This document shows, piece by piece, positions 12,190 to 21,990 of a stretch of DNA of 64,000 bases; position 1 is the stretch's first letter; each line of letters starts with the position of its first letter. The stretch spans positions 11,057,357 to 11,121,356 of the forward strand of contig CM058236.1 of the NCBI GenBank assembly GCA_030180135.1, written 5' to 3'. Under the pieces are notes generated by a model. It did not search any database and was not told the origin of the DNA. It saw only the letters and a program-made list of their open reading frames with translations. Position numbers and translations under genes: made by a program. The DNA comes from Orychophragmus violaceus (Eukaryota; Streptophyta; Magnoliopsida; Brassicales; Brassicaceae).

Positions 12190-12493
12190 ACTCCCCCACA
12201 CTTAGCCTTTGCTTGCCCTCAAGCAAAACATAGAACTAAAACATGGCGAAGAGGTTTGAAAACTCTTCAGAAACTCATTTCATCCTAGAAGCTACAATAC
12301 TCAGATTCCCCTTAGTAAACCACTGAAAGAATCAATCACAGGATATCAAGACCAACATGTACTTCCCCCACACTTAGCAACTGTCCTAGGTAAACTCCAC
12401 AATCACATTCAAGCATTCAAATTCTCCCTACTGACTTCTGCAAGTATTTAAGTGCGGTCTCACCTAAGGAGTATCGATCAAAGGGCACATGGA
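12190..12493 (-). other. Athila 3' noncoding region, distal part, with polypurine tract
   Basis: The bases next to the LTR (12190-12200) read tgtgggggagt on the minus strand, the polypurine tract. Beside it is the palindromic ttgcttgccctcaagcaaa word that is common in Athila 3' ends. The remainder is noncoding and continues at 20327 on the other side of the Copia insertion. Confidence 0.7.
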
Positions 12494-13129
12494 TGTAGGA
12501 ACTGTTTAGTTGATCCTGATGTAATTCACAGATTCATATCAACCTAAACATACAGATCTAGGTTCTCTTGATTAGAAACATTAGATGATCTCACCTTTTA
12601 CCTGTTTGTTACAGCGGAAGGAAGAACAGGTCAGAGATCAGAGAGATACACCGAGGGATGAATCCTCCAAAGGTTCACACACGCGATCACAGAAAACGGC
12701 TGCTAGACCGAGCTGGTGGGAGGCGCAGGGAGAGAGGAAAATCGGCGCTGGGGGCTAGGGTTGGGAGAAAGAGATTTGGCTTTTAGTTTATTAAAAGCCT
12801 TCTCTTTCCCTTTTGGGCTTATGGGCCCAAAACACCAATCTGATTAAATCCCATTTAATCAGACCCATTAATCTTTCTCTCTTAGTACGACAAATGCCTG
12901 GCACTTTTGTCGTACTTCTGCTAAGCCGTTCCAACATATTTTCCTGTTAGCTTAGGCGTGTGACCCATATGGGATCATATAATAAAGGCAATAAGTCCAA
13001 GACTTATAGATCATGAGCGGACTCTAGCAAGCCATCATGACCCCCCAGTATTATATGACTTATGTCTGATCATTGACACACTCTTACTTTCTAGAGACAG
13101 TACCGAGATTACTGGACACAATTCCAACA
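12494..13129 (-). repeat. Copia 3' LTR
   Basis: 636 bp, TG to CA, nearly identical to 19691-20326. The neighbouring atctcccactt (13130-13140) is the polypurine tract on the minus strand. Confidence 0.93.
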
Positions 13130-13985
13130 ATCTCCCACTTGTACTGGAATCTCTCTGTATTCATAATCCTTTTGTCACAATATCTCGATTAGTCATAAGG
13201 CAAGATTAGTGTCATCCTTATAAAGCCTAATCTTGTTCATCGGACTCTGATTTGATACTGACAATCCAAACGACTCGGGAAAGTCCGTTTGAGCATGGCC
13301 ATGCATTTTCCAGTATTCAAATCTCCGATTGGCCTAGAGATATTCACTCCATTTATATTGGAGGGACAAATCCCGTCTTGTTCCATCACTGTAAACTACT
13401 CATTTCATAATGTACCCAAACAAGGTCCTTATAACTATCGCAGAACGATAGCGTTAGACAATGATCAAAGTACATCAGTCCATGGGCAGTCACATGCATG
13501 TGAACTCAGGTCTAAGGACTATACTCTATAGTCGTAGTAAGAATCTCTTATGACACAGATATAAATATCCTGAAGAGTTCTTATAAGCGGGTCTTGTCCG
13601 GTCGTATGTTCCCAACATCCACCTATGTACTGACTTTGATGCCGCGCATCTATGACACACTGAGACTTTGTCATAAGTTACGTACCAATCCAGTCTCACA
13701 CGGTTGTTGGTGTTCCAGTTTCAACAACCTTCGACTAGGGACAGGATGATATAAAACATTTATCAAATATAGGGTCTCATGATCAAGCTAAATGACTTTG
13801 ATGACTCAAGATCAAGTCACTTACTTCGATGACCTATAAAATATTTCATATCATTTTGGAACGACTATTTCATCACAGTTAAAATAATCTTGAAATAATA
13901 ATTTCATTAAAACATAAAATAATGTTTTACAAGAACATATCAAATAACTAAAATAAAGCTCACAAAACTCCCACTCAAATTTAGA
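13130..13985 (-). other. Copia 3' noncoding region
   Basis: About 850 bp between the polyprotein stop and the LTR. No coding capacity is seen. Related sequence occurs beside the Copia LTRs at 55563-56400 and 57755-58640, showing that the three are one family. Confidence 0.75.
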
Positions 13986-16900
13986 TTACATTTCAATGTT
14001 TCTAATGCCTACAGCTTCAGTCAGGAACTCGAGCTTAGGCCTTGGGAGTGGCTTTGTCAACGGATCAGCGACATTATCATCTGTCGGAACTCGGCTGATC
14101 TTGACTTCCTTTCTATTTACGATGTCACGTATCAAGTGAAATCTTCTTTGAACATGCTTGGATTTCTGGTGTGATCTTGGTTCCTTTGCCTGAGCTATAG
14201 CACCATTGTTGTCACAAAACAGTGCCAGAGGCTCAGCCGCATCTGGTATCACACCTAGTTCCATAATGAACTTTCGTATCCAAACAGCTTCCTTCGTTGC
14301 TTCTGAGGCGGCGATATATTCAGCTTCTGTAGTGGAATCAGCAACGGTGTCCTGCTTGGAGCTTCTCCAACTTACTGCACCGCCATTCAGACAAAAGACA
14401 TAACCGGACTGTGACCGGAAATCATCTGTGTCTGTCTGGAAACTTGCGTCCGTGAATCCACTGACTTTAAGCACATCACTTCCACCGTACACCAATAACT
14501 TATCCTTAGTATGTCTTAGATACTTCAAGATATTCTTTACGGCAATCCAATGGTTTTCACCTGGATTTGACTGGTATCTACTCGTCATGCTCAATGCATA
14601 AGCAACATCAGGACGAGTACAGATCATGGCATACATGACAGATCCTATTGCAGATGCATAAGGAATATTCTTCATGCGCTCAAGCTCAGCAGCCGACGTA
14701 GGGCTCTGCTTCTTGCTTAGCGTTGTGCCATGCACCATTGGCGTGAAGCCCTTCTTGGAATCTTTCATGTTGAATCTTTGTAGGACTTTGTCAATGTATG
14801 AGTCTTGACACAAGCCTATCAGCCTCTTAGGTCTATCCCGATAGATCCTAATTCCAAGAACGTATGCGGCTTCACCCATGTCTTTCATGGAAAAACAACT
14901 TCCAAGCCAGTCCTTTACAGACTTCAGCATTGGAACGTCGTTTCCGAGAAGCAGTATGTCATCGACATACAGAATAAGAAACACTATTTTGCTCCCACTA
15001 GTTTTCTTATACACGCATTGTTCTTCTTTGTTTCTGATGAAGTCAAATTGCTTGATCGCTTCATCAAAACGAAGATTCCAGCTCCTCGATGCTTGCTTCA
15101 ATCCATAAATGGATTTATGAAGCTTGCATACTTTCCCAGCATTCTTTGGATCTATGTAACCGTCAGGTTGTGTCATATACACATCCTCTTCCAGAATTCC
15201 ATTCAGGAAGGCGGTTTTCACGTCCATCTGCCAAATTTCATAATCATGAAAAGCTGCAGTTGCTAGTAGAATTCGAATAGATTTCATCATAGCCACTGGT
15301 GAATAGGTTTCATCGTAATCCACACCGTGAACTTGTCTGAAACCTTTTGCCACCAACCTGGCTTTATAAATCTGGACATTTCCATCCACATCAATCTTCT
15401 TCTTGAAGATCCATTTGCACTCGATGGCTTTTACACCAGCAGGCAAGTCAACCAACGAAAATACTTGGTTGACCGACATGGAGTCCATTTCGGAATCAGT
15501 GGCCTTACGCCACTTAGAGGAATCTGGGCCCATCATGGCTTGATTGAAGTTCGATGGTTCATCACCATCAATGATCAGAAGATCATGACAGTCAGTCACG
15601 AGGAACCCTTGATATCTCTCGGGTTCGTGACGGATCCTCCCGGATCTTCGAACTTCAGGTACCACAGGTTCAGGCTCTACAATTTCTTGTAGGTCCTCCT
15701 GCTGCTCTTCCTCATTAGGTTGAGCAGTATCCTGTTCATCTTGAATTTCTTCAAGCAGTACCTTACTCCCACTGTCTTTCTTAGAGAGAAATTCCCTCTC
15801 AAGAAAGTTACAATCCCGGGCAACAAAAATCTTGTTCTCGGAACGTAGATAGAAGTAATAAGCCTTGGTTTCCCGTGGATAACCAATGAAATAGCATTTG
15901 TCAGATTTTGGTGTAAGCTTGTCTGAGATTAATCTCTTGACATAGGCTTCACAACCCCAAATTCTGAGATAAGACAGCACTGGAGCTTCTCCAGTCCATA
16001 ATTCATATGGTGTCTTTGCTACTGCTTTTGATGGCGCTCTGTTTAGAGTGAACACTGCTGTTAGCAGAGCATATCCCCAAAGGGATATTGGAAGGTCTGT
16101 GTGACTCATCATAGATCGAACCATATCCAACAAGGTCCGATTCCTCCTCTCAGACACACCATTCCATTGAGGTGTTCCAGGAGGAGTGAGTTGGGATACG
16201 ATCCCACACTCTCTCAGATGATCACTGAATTCCTGGCTTAAGTATTCTCCTCCTCGGTCGGACCGAAGAGCCTTAATGCTTTTGCCAAGTTGGTTCTGTA
16301 CTTCATTTTGGAATTCTCTGAACTTTTCAAAAGATTCAGACTTATGTTTCATCAAATAAACATATCCATACCTACTGAAATCATCAGTGAAGGTAATGAA
16401 GTACTGATAGTTTCCTCTTGCATTTGTGGACATTGGGCCACACACATCAGTGTGTATCAGGCCCAATAAGTCACTGGCCCTCTCGTTAGGTTTATTAAAG
16501 GGGGCCCGTGTCATTTTGCCCATCATGCATGATTCGCATTTCTCACATGACTCAAAGTCAAATGAGCCAAGAAGTCCATTCCGGTGGAGCCTCTTGATGC
16601 GTTTCTCGCTGATGTGCCCTAAACGACAATGCCATAGAAACGTTCGGTTTTCCTCATTAGGTTTAAACCGTTTTGTATTAATGTTATATATTGGCGCGGA
16701 TTGATCGAGTATGTAAAGCCCATTCGAAAGAGGGGCAGAACCATAGAACAAATTGTTGCGATTGAAGGAACATAATTTATTCTTAACTGAAAAATCATAA
16801 CCTTCCAAATCCAACAAAGAAATTGAAATAATATTTCTGCTTATAGCAGGTACAAAATAACAATTATTCAGTTCTAAAATCAATCCCGAAGGTAAAGACA

Positions 16901-17963
16901 ACAAGTATGTGCCTACAGCTAGTGCTGAAACTTTCGCTCCATTCCCAACTCGTAGCTCCACTTGTCCTTGCTTCAGCCTTCTACTGTTGCTGAGTGCCTG
17001 CATATTAGTACAAATATGAGCCCCACAACCAGTATCCATGACCCATGAGGTATTATCAGAAGTAGTTGTATTAACTTCTATAACAAAAATACCTGATGAA
17101 GAAGTCTCGAAAGTCTTCTTCTTCAATTCCTTTAGACCTTCCTGGAATTTCTTACAATCTCTTCTCCAATGCCCCAGTTCTTTGCAGAACCTGCACATGT
17201 CAGTTGGCCCAGCCTTGGACTTGGGCTTGGGCTTTGGCGTGTCCTTGTCCGCGACTTGGACGGCCTTGGCCTTTCCCTTATCCTTAGCAGAGGATTTCTT
17301 AAACCCCTTGCCCTTTTGCACCATAAGCACACTGGGGTCCTTGGCGGTTTTCCTCAAGTTGGGCTCTGCAGTCTTGAGCATTCCGTGAAGCTCAGGCAGT
17401 GTCTTACTCAAGCCATGCATGTTAAAGTTCAGAATGAACTGATCATAGCTTGCAGGTAAAGACTGCAGAATGATGTCGCAGGCAAGTTCCTGGCTGATTG
17501 GGCAGTCGAGTTTCTGAAGATGATCGAGATAACCCATCATCTTCAAGACATGAGGACTCACTGCCGCATTCGCAGCCAACTTACAGTCCAAGAGGTTCTT
17601 AACTGTCTGGAACCTCTCAGTCCTAGCCTGCTCCTGAAAAAGCGATTTCAGGCTTGCCATTATCTCGATGGGTGACAATACACTCTCGAACTGTTTTTGC
17701 AGCTCAGGAGTCATTGTCACCAACATCAGGCAATAGACATCATTTTCATCTGACGAATGCTTTTCCCAAGCATTGTGCAGAGTCCTGGCAGCATTGGCAA
17801 GAGGCCTCTCGGGGAGGGGATCACGAAGGACATAATCCTTCTTCTCCTGCTTGAGGACCAGTCTCAAGTTCCTTGACCATGTCAGGAAGTTCGTTCCAGT
17901 CAGCTTCTCCTTCTCGAGAACAGACCGGATCGAGAATGTGTTTTGTGTGCTTGTAGTAGTCAT
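13986..17963 (-). CDS. Copia gag-pol polyprotein, intact
   Basis: A single 1325-aa ORF holds every domain in Ty1/Copia order. Gag fills the first 250 residues and is followed by a CCHC knuckle (CRFCKELGHWRRDC, about 257-270). The protease has the active site WVMDTGCGAH (about 307-316), with DTG in place of the more usual DSG. The pre-integrase motif is LWHCRLGH. The integrase core includes HTDVCGPM, SDRGGEY and NGVSERRN, which give the D-D-E triad. Reverse transcriptase runs from CKWIFKKK to the catalytic LYVDDILLL. RNase H includes GFTDASF, STTEAEYIA and CDNNGAI, and the protein ends near VGIRNIEM. The lack of stops or frameshifts fits the young LTRs. The lineage within Copia is not assigned. 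Smaller ORFs on the opposite strand here are shadows. Confidence 0.95.
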   Translation of the reverse strand: MTTTSTQNTFSIRSVLEKEKLTGTNFLTWSRNLRLVLKQEKKDYVLRDPLPERPLANAARTLHNAWEKHSSDENDVYCLMLVTMTPELQKQFESVLSPIEIMASLKSLFQEQARTERFQTVKNLLDCKLAANAAVSPHVLKMMGYLDHLQKLDCPISQELACDIILQSLPASYDQFILNFNMHGLSKTLPELHGMLKTAEPNLRKTAKDPSVLMVQKGKGFKKSSAKDKGKAKAVQVADKDTPKPKPKSKAGPTDMCRFCKELGHWRRDCKKFQEGLKELKKKTFETSSSGIFVIEVNTTTSDNTSWVMDTGCGAHICTNMQALSNSRRLKQGQVELRVGNGAKVSALAVGTYLLSLPSGLILELNNCYFVPAISRNIISISLLDLEGYDFSVKNKLCSFNRNNLFYGSAPLSNGLYILDQSAPIYNINTKRFKPNEENRTFLWHCRLGHISEKRIKRLHRNGLLGSFDFESCEKCESCMMGKMTRAPFNKPNERASDLLGLIHTDVCGPMSTNARGNYQYFITFTDDFSRYGYVYLMKHKSESFEKFREFQNEVQNQLGKSIKALRSDRGGEYLSQEFSDHLRECGIVSQLTPPGTPQWNGVSERRNRTLLDMVRSMMSHTDLPISLWGYALLTAVFTLNRAPSKAVAKTPYELWTGEAPVLSYLRIWGCEAYVKRLISDKLTPKSDKCYFIGYPRETKAYYFYLRSENKIFVARDCNFLEREFLSKKDSGSKVLLEEIQDEQDTAQPNEEEQQEDLQEIVEPEPVVPEVRRSGRIRHEPERYQGFLVTDCHDLLIIDGDEPSNFNQAMMGPDSSKWRKATDSEMDSMSVNQVFSLVDLPAGVKAIECKWIFKKKIDVDGNVQIYKARLVAKGFRQVHGVDYDETYSPVAMMKSIRILLATAAFHDYEIWQMDVKTAFLNGILEEDVYMTQPDGYIDPKNAGKVCKLHKSIYGLKQASRSWNLRFDEAIKQFDFIRNKEEQCVYKKTSGSKIVFLILYVDDILLLGNDVPMLKSVKDWLGSCFSMKDMGEAAYVLGIRIYRDRPKRLIGLCQDSYIDKVLQRFNMKDSKKGFTPMVHGTTLSKKQSPTSAAELERMKNIPYASAIGSVMYAMICTRPDVAYALSMTSRYQSNPGENHWIAVKNILKYLRHTKDKLLVYGGSDVLKVSGFTDASFQTDTDDFRSQSGYVFCLNGGAVSWRSSKQDTVADSTTEAEYIAASEATKEAVWIRKFIMELGVIPDAAEPLALFCDNNGAIAQAKEPRSHQKSKHVQRRFHLIRDIVNRKEVKISRVPTDDNVADPLTKPLPRPKLEFLTEAVGIRNIEM

Positions 17964-19690
17964 ATCTGAAATATGTAAATAAAAAGGTTATTAGTTAAAT
18001 GTTCAATATGATCAATCTCGTATTAAAATTTAATATGATTAATCATGCATTATATTCAATAACGTCAGTTACCCTCAATAGAATACAATGATTCCAAGAT
18101 CCACATATAACTAAGATTAAAGTGGGCCACTGGCCGTCACCCAACCTTAGCTTATATCGGTAAGCCCTATATCGGCTAATTATATCCGTGATATAACTCT
18201 TGGTTGTGAATCTGGGCCCGAGGCCCAATCCACTCTGATGTCTCAAGGCCCGGGACTCCCGATGGCCTAGTCAAGAAAACCAGACTATACAGTCATGTAA
18301 TCATCAATGTCTGGGACTCCCAATGACATTTATGAATCACAAACCGTCTTACCCACGCAAAAGTAGACACCCTCACACTGTAAGGCCATGAATACAATTG
18401 AATGGGCTTTGACAGCTGACATAGCCTGGACAAGACATCCAACGCTTGATATTATTTGAGGTTCGTAGGTTTATTAAAATTCATTCCCAAAATAGAAGAT
18501 TACTATTTCGGGAAACTTTCCATTTTTGGAAACCTACTATTTTGGAAAGTTTCTAAAATTGGAAACTTTCTAAAAACGGAAACTTTCTAACTTTAGAAAT
18601 TTCTTAAAATCCAAAACCCGCAAATCCAGAAACTTCTATTTTAAGAAACTTTCTAATTTCAAAATTTCGGAAACTTTAATTTAAAATCGATTTTATAAAT
18701 TTATAAAATAAATTTTAAATTGATCTGAAGAAAGACTCAAATAATTGGCCCAATTGTTTTAACTTCTTGGCCGAGGCCCAAGAATTGGTCCATGTCCAAG
18801 ACATGACCCAATTGTCCAATTATTTGACATAACCGGTCTGGTTCATTAAAATTGGTCTAACCAAATTTTAATTACTACGATGACCACAATTGTCAACCGG
18901 TTATTTACTAAACCGGAATTTCTCAATTTATTTGGTCCAACCAAATCAAATTAGAAATTCCTGGTTTAGGCACTAAATCCAATATTTCTTTCGACATTGG
19001 ATTTCTTATCCCGGTTTAACCAGATTTAATAAAATTATTAAAATCTGTTTATTAAACCAGAACGTATCAGTTTTAATTTAAAATTCTAAACCGAGCCTTG
19101 AACCGAACCGAATTTGGTCACGAACCGAACCGAGTTGGTCGTGACCTAGCTTTTGGATCATGTCCGACCAGCCGCATTCTATCCACGATCCACGGACGGC
19201 CGAGCCTCACGTGATCGGGATGCAATCTGGACGGTCGATGATCGGACGAGCTCTAGACGGGACGATGCTTGGCTGAGACGCGACGATCGGGACGAGCCGG
19301 ACGAGATCACGGACGCGATCGCCAAGCGATCGTGGTCGATCTTTCTCGCACGTCAAGCAATCATCGGGACAGTCGGACGAGATGCGATCGGGACGATCGA
19401 TCGGCCCATCTCTCGCGATCATTCGCGATCCATCCGACGATCCGACCCAACCGGCCAACTCTCGGCCGTGATAACCAACCGGCCAAGCCGGTCGATCTCT
19501 CCTTGGCCGATCGCAAAAAAACGAGTCATATAGCTCGGTTTTGCGATTTCAAACGTTTGTTCAGGATTCAATTCAGTTTCTTAAGTGTTTTTCTTATCAG
19601 TAGTTGATTCAAAACACTTCTAAACAGATTAAACAACCTAAACATGAATCTAAAACAAGAAATCCTAAGAACCAATGGCTCTGATACCAC
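17964..19690 (-). other. Copia 5' leader with two unusual repeat tracts and the PBS
   Basis: The untranslated leader is long (1.7 kb). At 18500-18680 the word ggaaactttctaa and its variants recur many times. At about 19180-19510 a GC-rich stretch is crowded with gatcg/cgatc words. The bases next to the LTR (19678-19689) read TGGTATCAGAGC on the minus strand, complementary to the 3' end of initiator tRNA-Met. ORFs predicted across the GATC-rich part look like composition artefacts. Confidence 0.8.
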
Positions 19691-20326
19691 TGTAGGAACT
19701 GTTTAGTTGATCCTGATGTAATTCACAGATTCATATCAACCTAAACATACAGATCTAGGTTCTCTTGATTAGAAACATTAGATGATCTCACCTTTTACCT
19801 GTTTGTTGCAGCGGAAGGAAGAACAGGTCAGAGATCAGAGAGATACACCGAGGGATGAATCCTCCAAAGGTTCACACACGCGATCACAGAAAACGGCTGC
19901 TAGACCGAGCTGGTGGGAGGCGCAGGGAGAGAGGAAAATCGGCGCTGGGGGCTAGGGTTGGGAGAAAGAGATTTGGCTTTTAGTTTATTAAAAGCCTTCT
20001 CTTTCCCTTTTGGGCTTATGGGCCCAAAACACCAATCTGATTAAATCCCATTTAATCAGACCCATTAATCTTTCTCTCTTAGTACGACAAATGCCTGGCA
20101 CTTTTGTCGTACTTTTGCTAAGCCGTTCCAACACATTTTCCTGTTAGCTTAGGCGTGTGACCCATATGGGATCATATAATAAAGGCAATAAGTCCAAGAC
20201 TTATAGATCATGAGCGGACTCTAGCAAGCCATCATGACCCCCCAATATTATATGACTTATGTCTGATCATTGACACACTCTTACTTTCTAGAGACAGTAC
20301 CGAGATTACTGGACACAATTCCAACA
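19691..20326 (-). repeat. Copia 5' LTR
   Basis: 636 bp copy of 12494-13129. Differences seen by eye include g for a near 19808, t for c near 20113, c for t near 20129 and a for g near 20246. It holds the promoter of the Copia element in minus orientation. Confidence 0.93.
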
Positions 20327-21388
20327 ATGGATTCTTACCTTATCAGCTCTAGACCACCATACTATCTTTCTCTAGTCCCTTTCTTCTCTTTCCCTTCTTT
20401 AACAACTGATTTTTCCCACATTGGGTATCATTTTATTTTTTTTTATCAGTGTTCTTCCCGTTATGGGGTGTACTTTGGACACATTCCATGGATGCACGGG
20501 ATATGAGAGTTTTAGCTACCATTCCCATGACCACTTCGGAGTTACTAACTCATCCTCAGTTTATTATTATTTATTTTTTTACTTTATAGAAGGGGAGAAG
20601 AGAACTAAATAGGATAGGTTGACAGGCTGTGTCAGAACTAACAAGGGAATCCGACACAAAGTATACCAAGCCCTTAGGTGAGAAATCTAAGTCAGTATTA
20701 ATGTTGAAGTCAGTAAAAGGATCCTCTGATACCTGAAGTGATGTGGGTATTCCCAGTAGGTTGATCTGTGATGGGGTTTTCTAATAGTCAGAGATAGATC
20801 CTGCAACTTCATCCCAATGGTTACTTAAGTTCCTGCAAGTCTTGTAAATCTTCTCAGAAAATCATAGTTTCTTACTTAAACAATTTTGACTCAATAAAAC
20901 AAAAAATTTTGAAAAACGGACTGACTCTTAAGAAAACAGAAAACAAAAGTCAGTAGCACCTCCCCCACACTTAAGACACACTGTCCCCAGTAGTGTCCAG
21001 CGAAGGATCGGTAAAAAGAAAGAAAAATTGTTAAAGTTCTGTTGAGTTCTGTCGGGTTTACCTCTGTCGCTAAGCATCGATCGTTGCACTAAGTGCATCG
21101 ACCGTTACTTGACGACTTTCGTGTATGGTCGATCGTTGCTCAAGAGCGCAACGATCGCTGCAATGCGATTCCGATCGTGTTGTGACGATCGACACAGAAG
21201 TGCGTCGATCGACGCACTGCGAATTCATCCGAGACCTGCAAACATAAACTCACCAGAAACAAAAACAAACGTAAAATCCTAACAAAAACACCAAAAATTA
21301 AGTAGAAAAACACCAGTACCTAATGGTGGGTTGCCTCCCACCCAGCGCTTGTTTAAGGTCAATAGCTTGACCGGACGGATGGGAATTT
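20327..21388 (-). other. Athila 3' noncoding region, proximal part
   Basis: No gag or pol homology is seen between the protease remnant and the Copia insertion. Around 21075-21230 six or more copies of a cgatcg-centred word (gcatcgatcgttgc, gcgtcgatcgacgc and variants) occur. The word cacttaagacacac with a C-run near 20965 resembles a second polypurine-like tract. Confidence 0.6.
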
Positions 21389-21990
21389 TCAGGTACCAGG
21401 AGGTCCTGACAGAGACTTTTTCTGTCTCTGTTCAAGTCTCCTCATCCAAGGTGGTGAGTAGGCTGTTGCGGAATGCTCATGTCCAAGAAAAGATGGAGTG
21501 AAATGTGCTCCAGGATCTATAACCATAGTATGATCAGGCTGCTCAAAATCTGTGTCCCTTATGGTGAATGTCTGCCCATCTATCAGTGGCTTTCGCAGCT
21601 TATCCATCTCATAGTGCAGTGGTTCATCTCCCAGATGGAGGTCTATCAAGCTGTTCCTAACATCAATTAACGCTCCTGCTGTAGCCAAAAAGGGTCTCCC
21701 AAGCAATAATGCTTCATCCGGATCACAGTCATATCTCAGCACAAGGAAGTCCGTTGGAACTAAGTAGTTTCCAACTCTCACCGGAATGTCCATAAGGAGT
21801 CCTTCAGGAACTCGTATGGACTGATCAGCTAGGACAAGAGAAGTCCTAGTAGGAGTAAAATCCAGCATTCCCAGCTTCTCTGCCACAGAGTATGGCATCA
21901 AACTTTCAGCAGCTCATAAATCACACAGAGAGCGTCTAAAACTATCCTCAAAGATAGAACAATCCAGCACAAAGACTCAGGATCAGGCAG
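21389..21990 (-). pseudogene. Athila protease remnant
   Basis: Downstream of gag the minus strand encodes the retroviral-type aspartic protease region: LMPYSVAEKLGMLDF, DQSIRVPEGLLMDIPVRV and EALLLGRPFLATAGA. Two lesions separate it from gag. A one-base frameshift lies near 21960. The glycine of the active site D-L-G-A has become a stop codon (gat tta tga gct, about 21911-21922). The 170-aa ORF starting at 21901 begins only after the catalytic site, so no active protease can be made. RT, which normally follows, is absent. Confidence 0.8.

Larger units (their letters stand above)
12494..20326 (-). mobile_element. Full-length Ty1/Copia retrotransposon
   Basis: LTRs of exactly 636 bp (12494-13129 and 19691-20326) open TGTAGGAA and close TTCCAACA. 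They are flanked by a perfect atgga duplication (12489-12493 and 20327-20331). By eye the LTRs differ at only about 4 positions. In minus orientation there is a PBS for initiator tRNA-Met, a 1.7-kb leader, one uninterrupted polyprotein and a polypurine tract. All parts needed for movement appear to be present, which makes it the only potentially autonomous element seen whole in this window. It sits inside the Athila 3' noncoding region. Confidence 0.95.

Noticed and set aside
14206..17459. Many short plus-strand ORFs
   Set aside because: Exact shadows of the Copia polyprotein on the opposite strand; matching shadows recur over 59132-60192 and 60492-63694.
19153..19607. Overlapping plus and minus ORFs of 83-126 codons
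   Set aside because: They lie in the GATCG-dense Copia leader, repeat simple R/D/S-rich words in several frames and have no domain; composition artefact.
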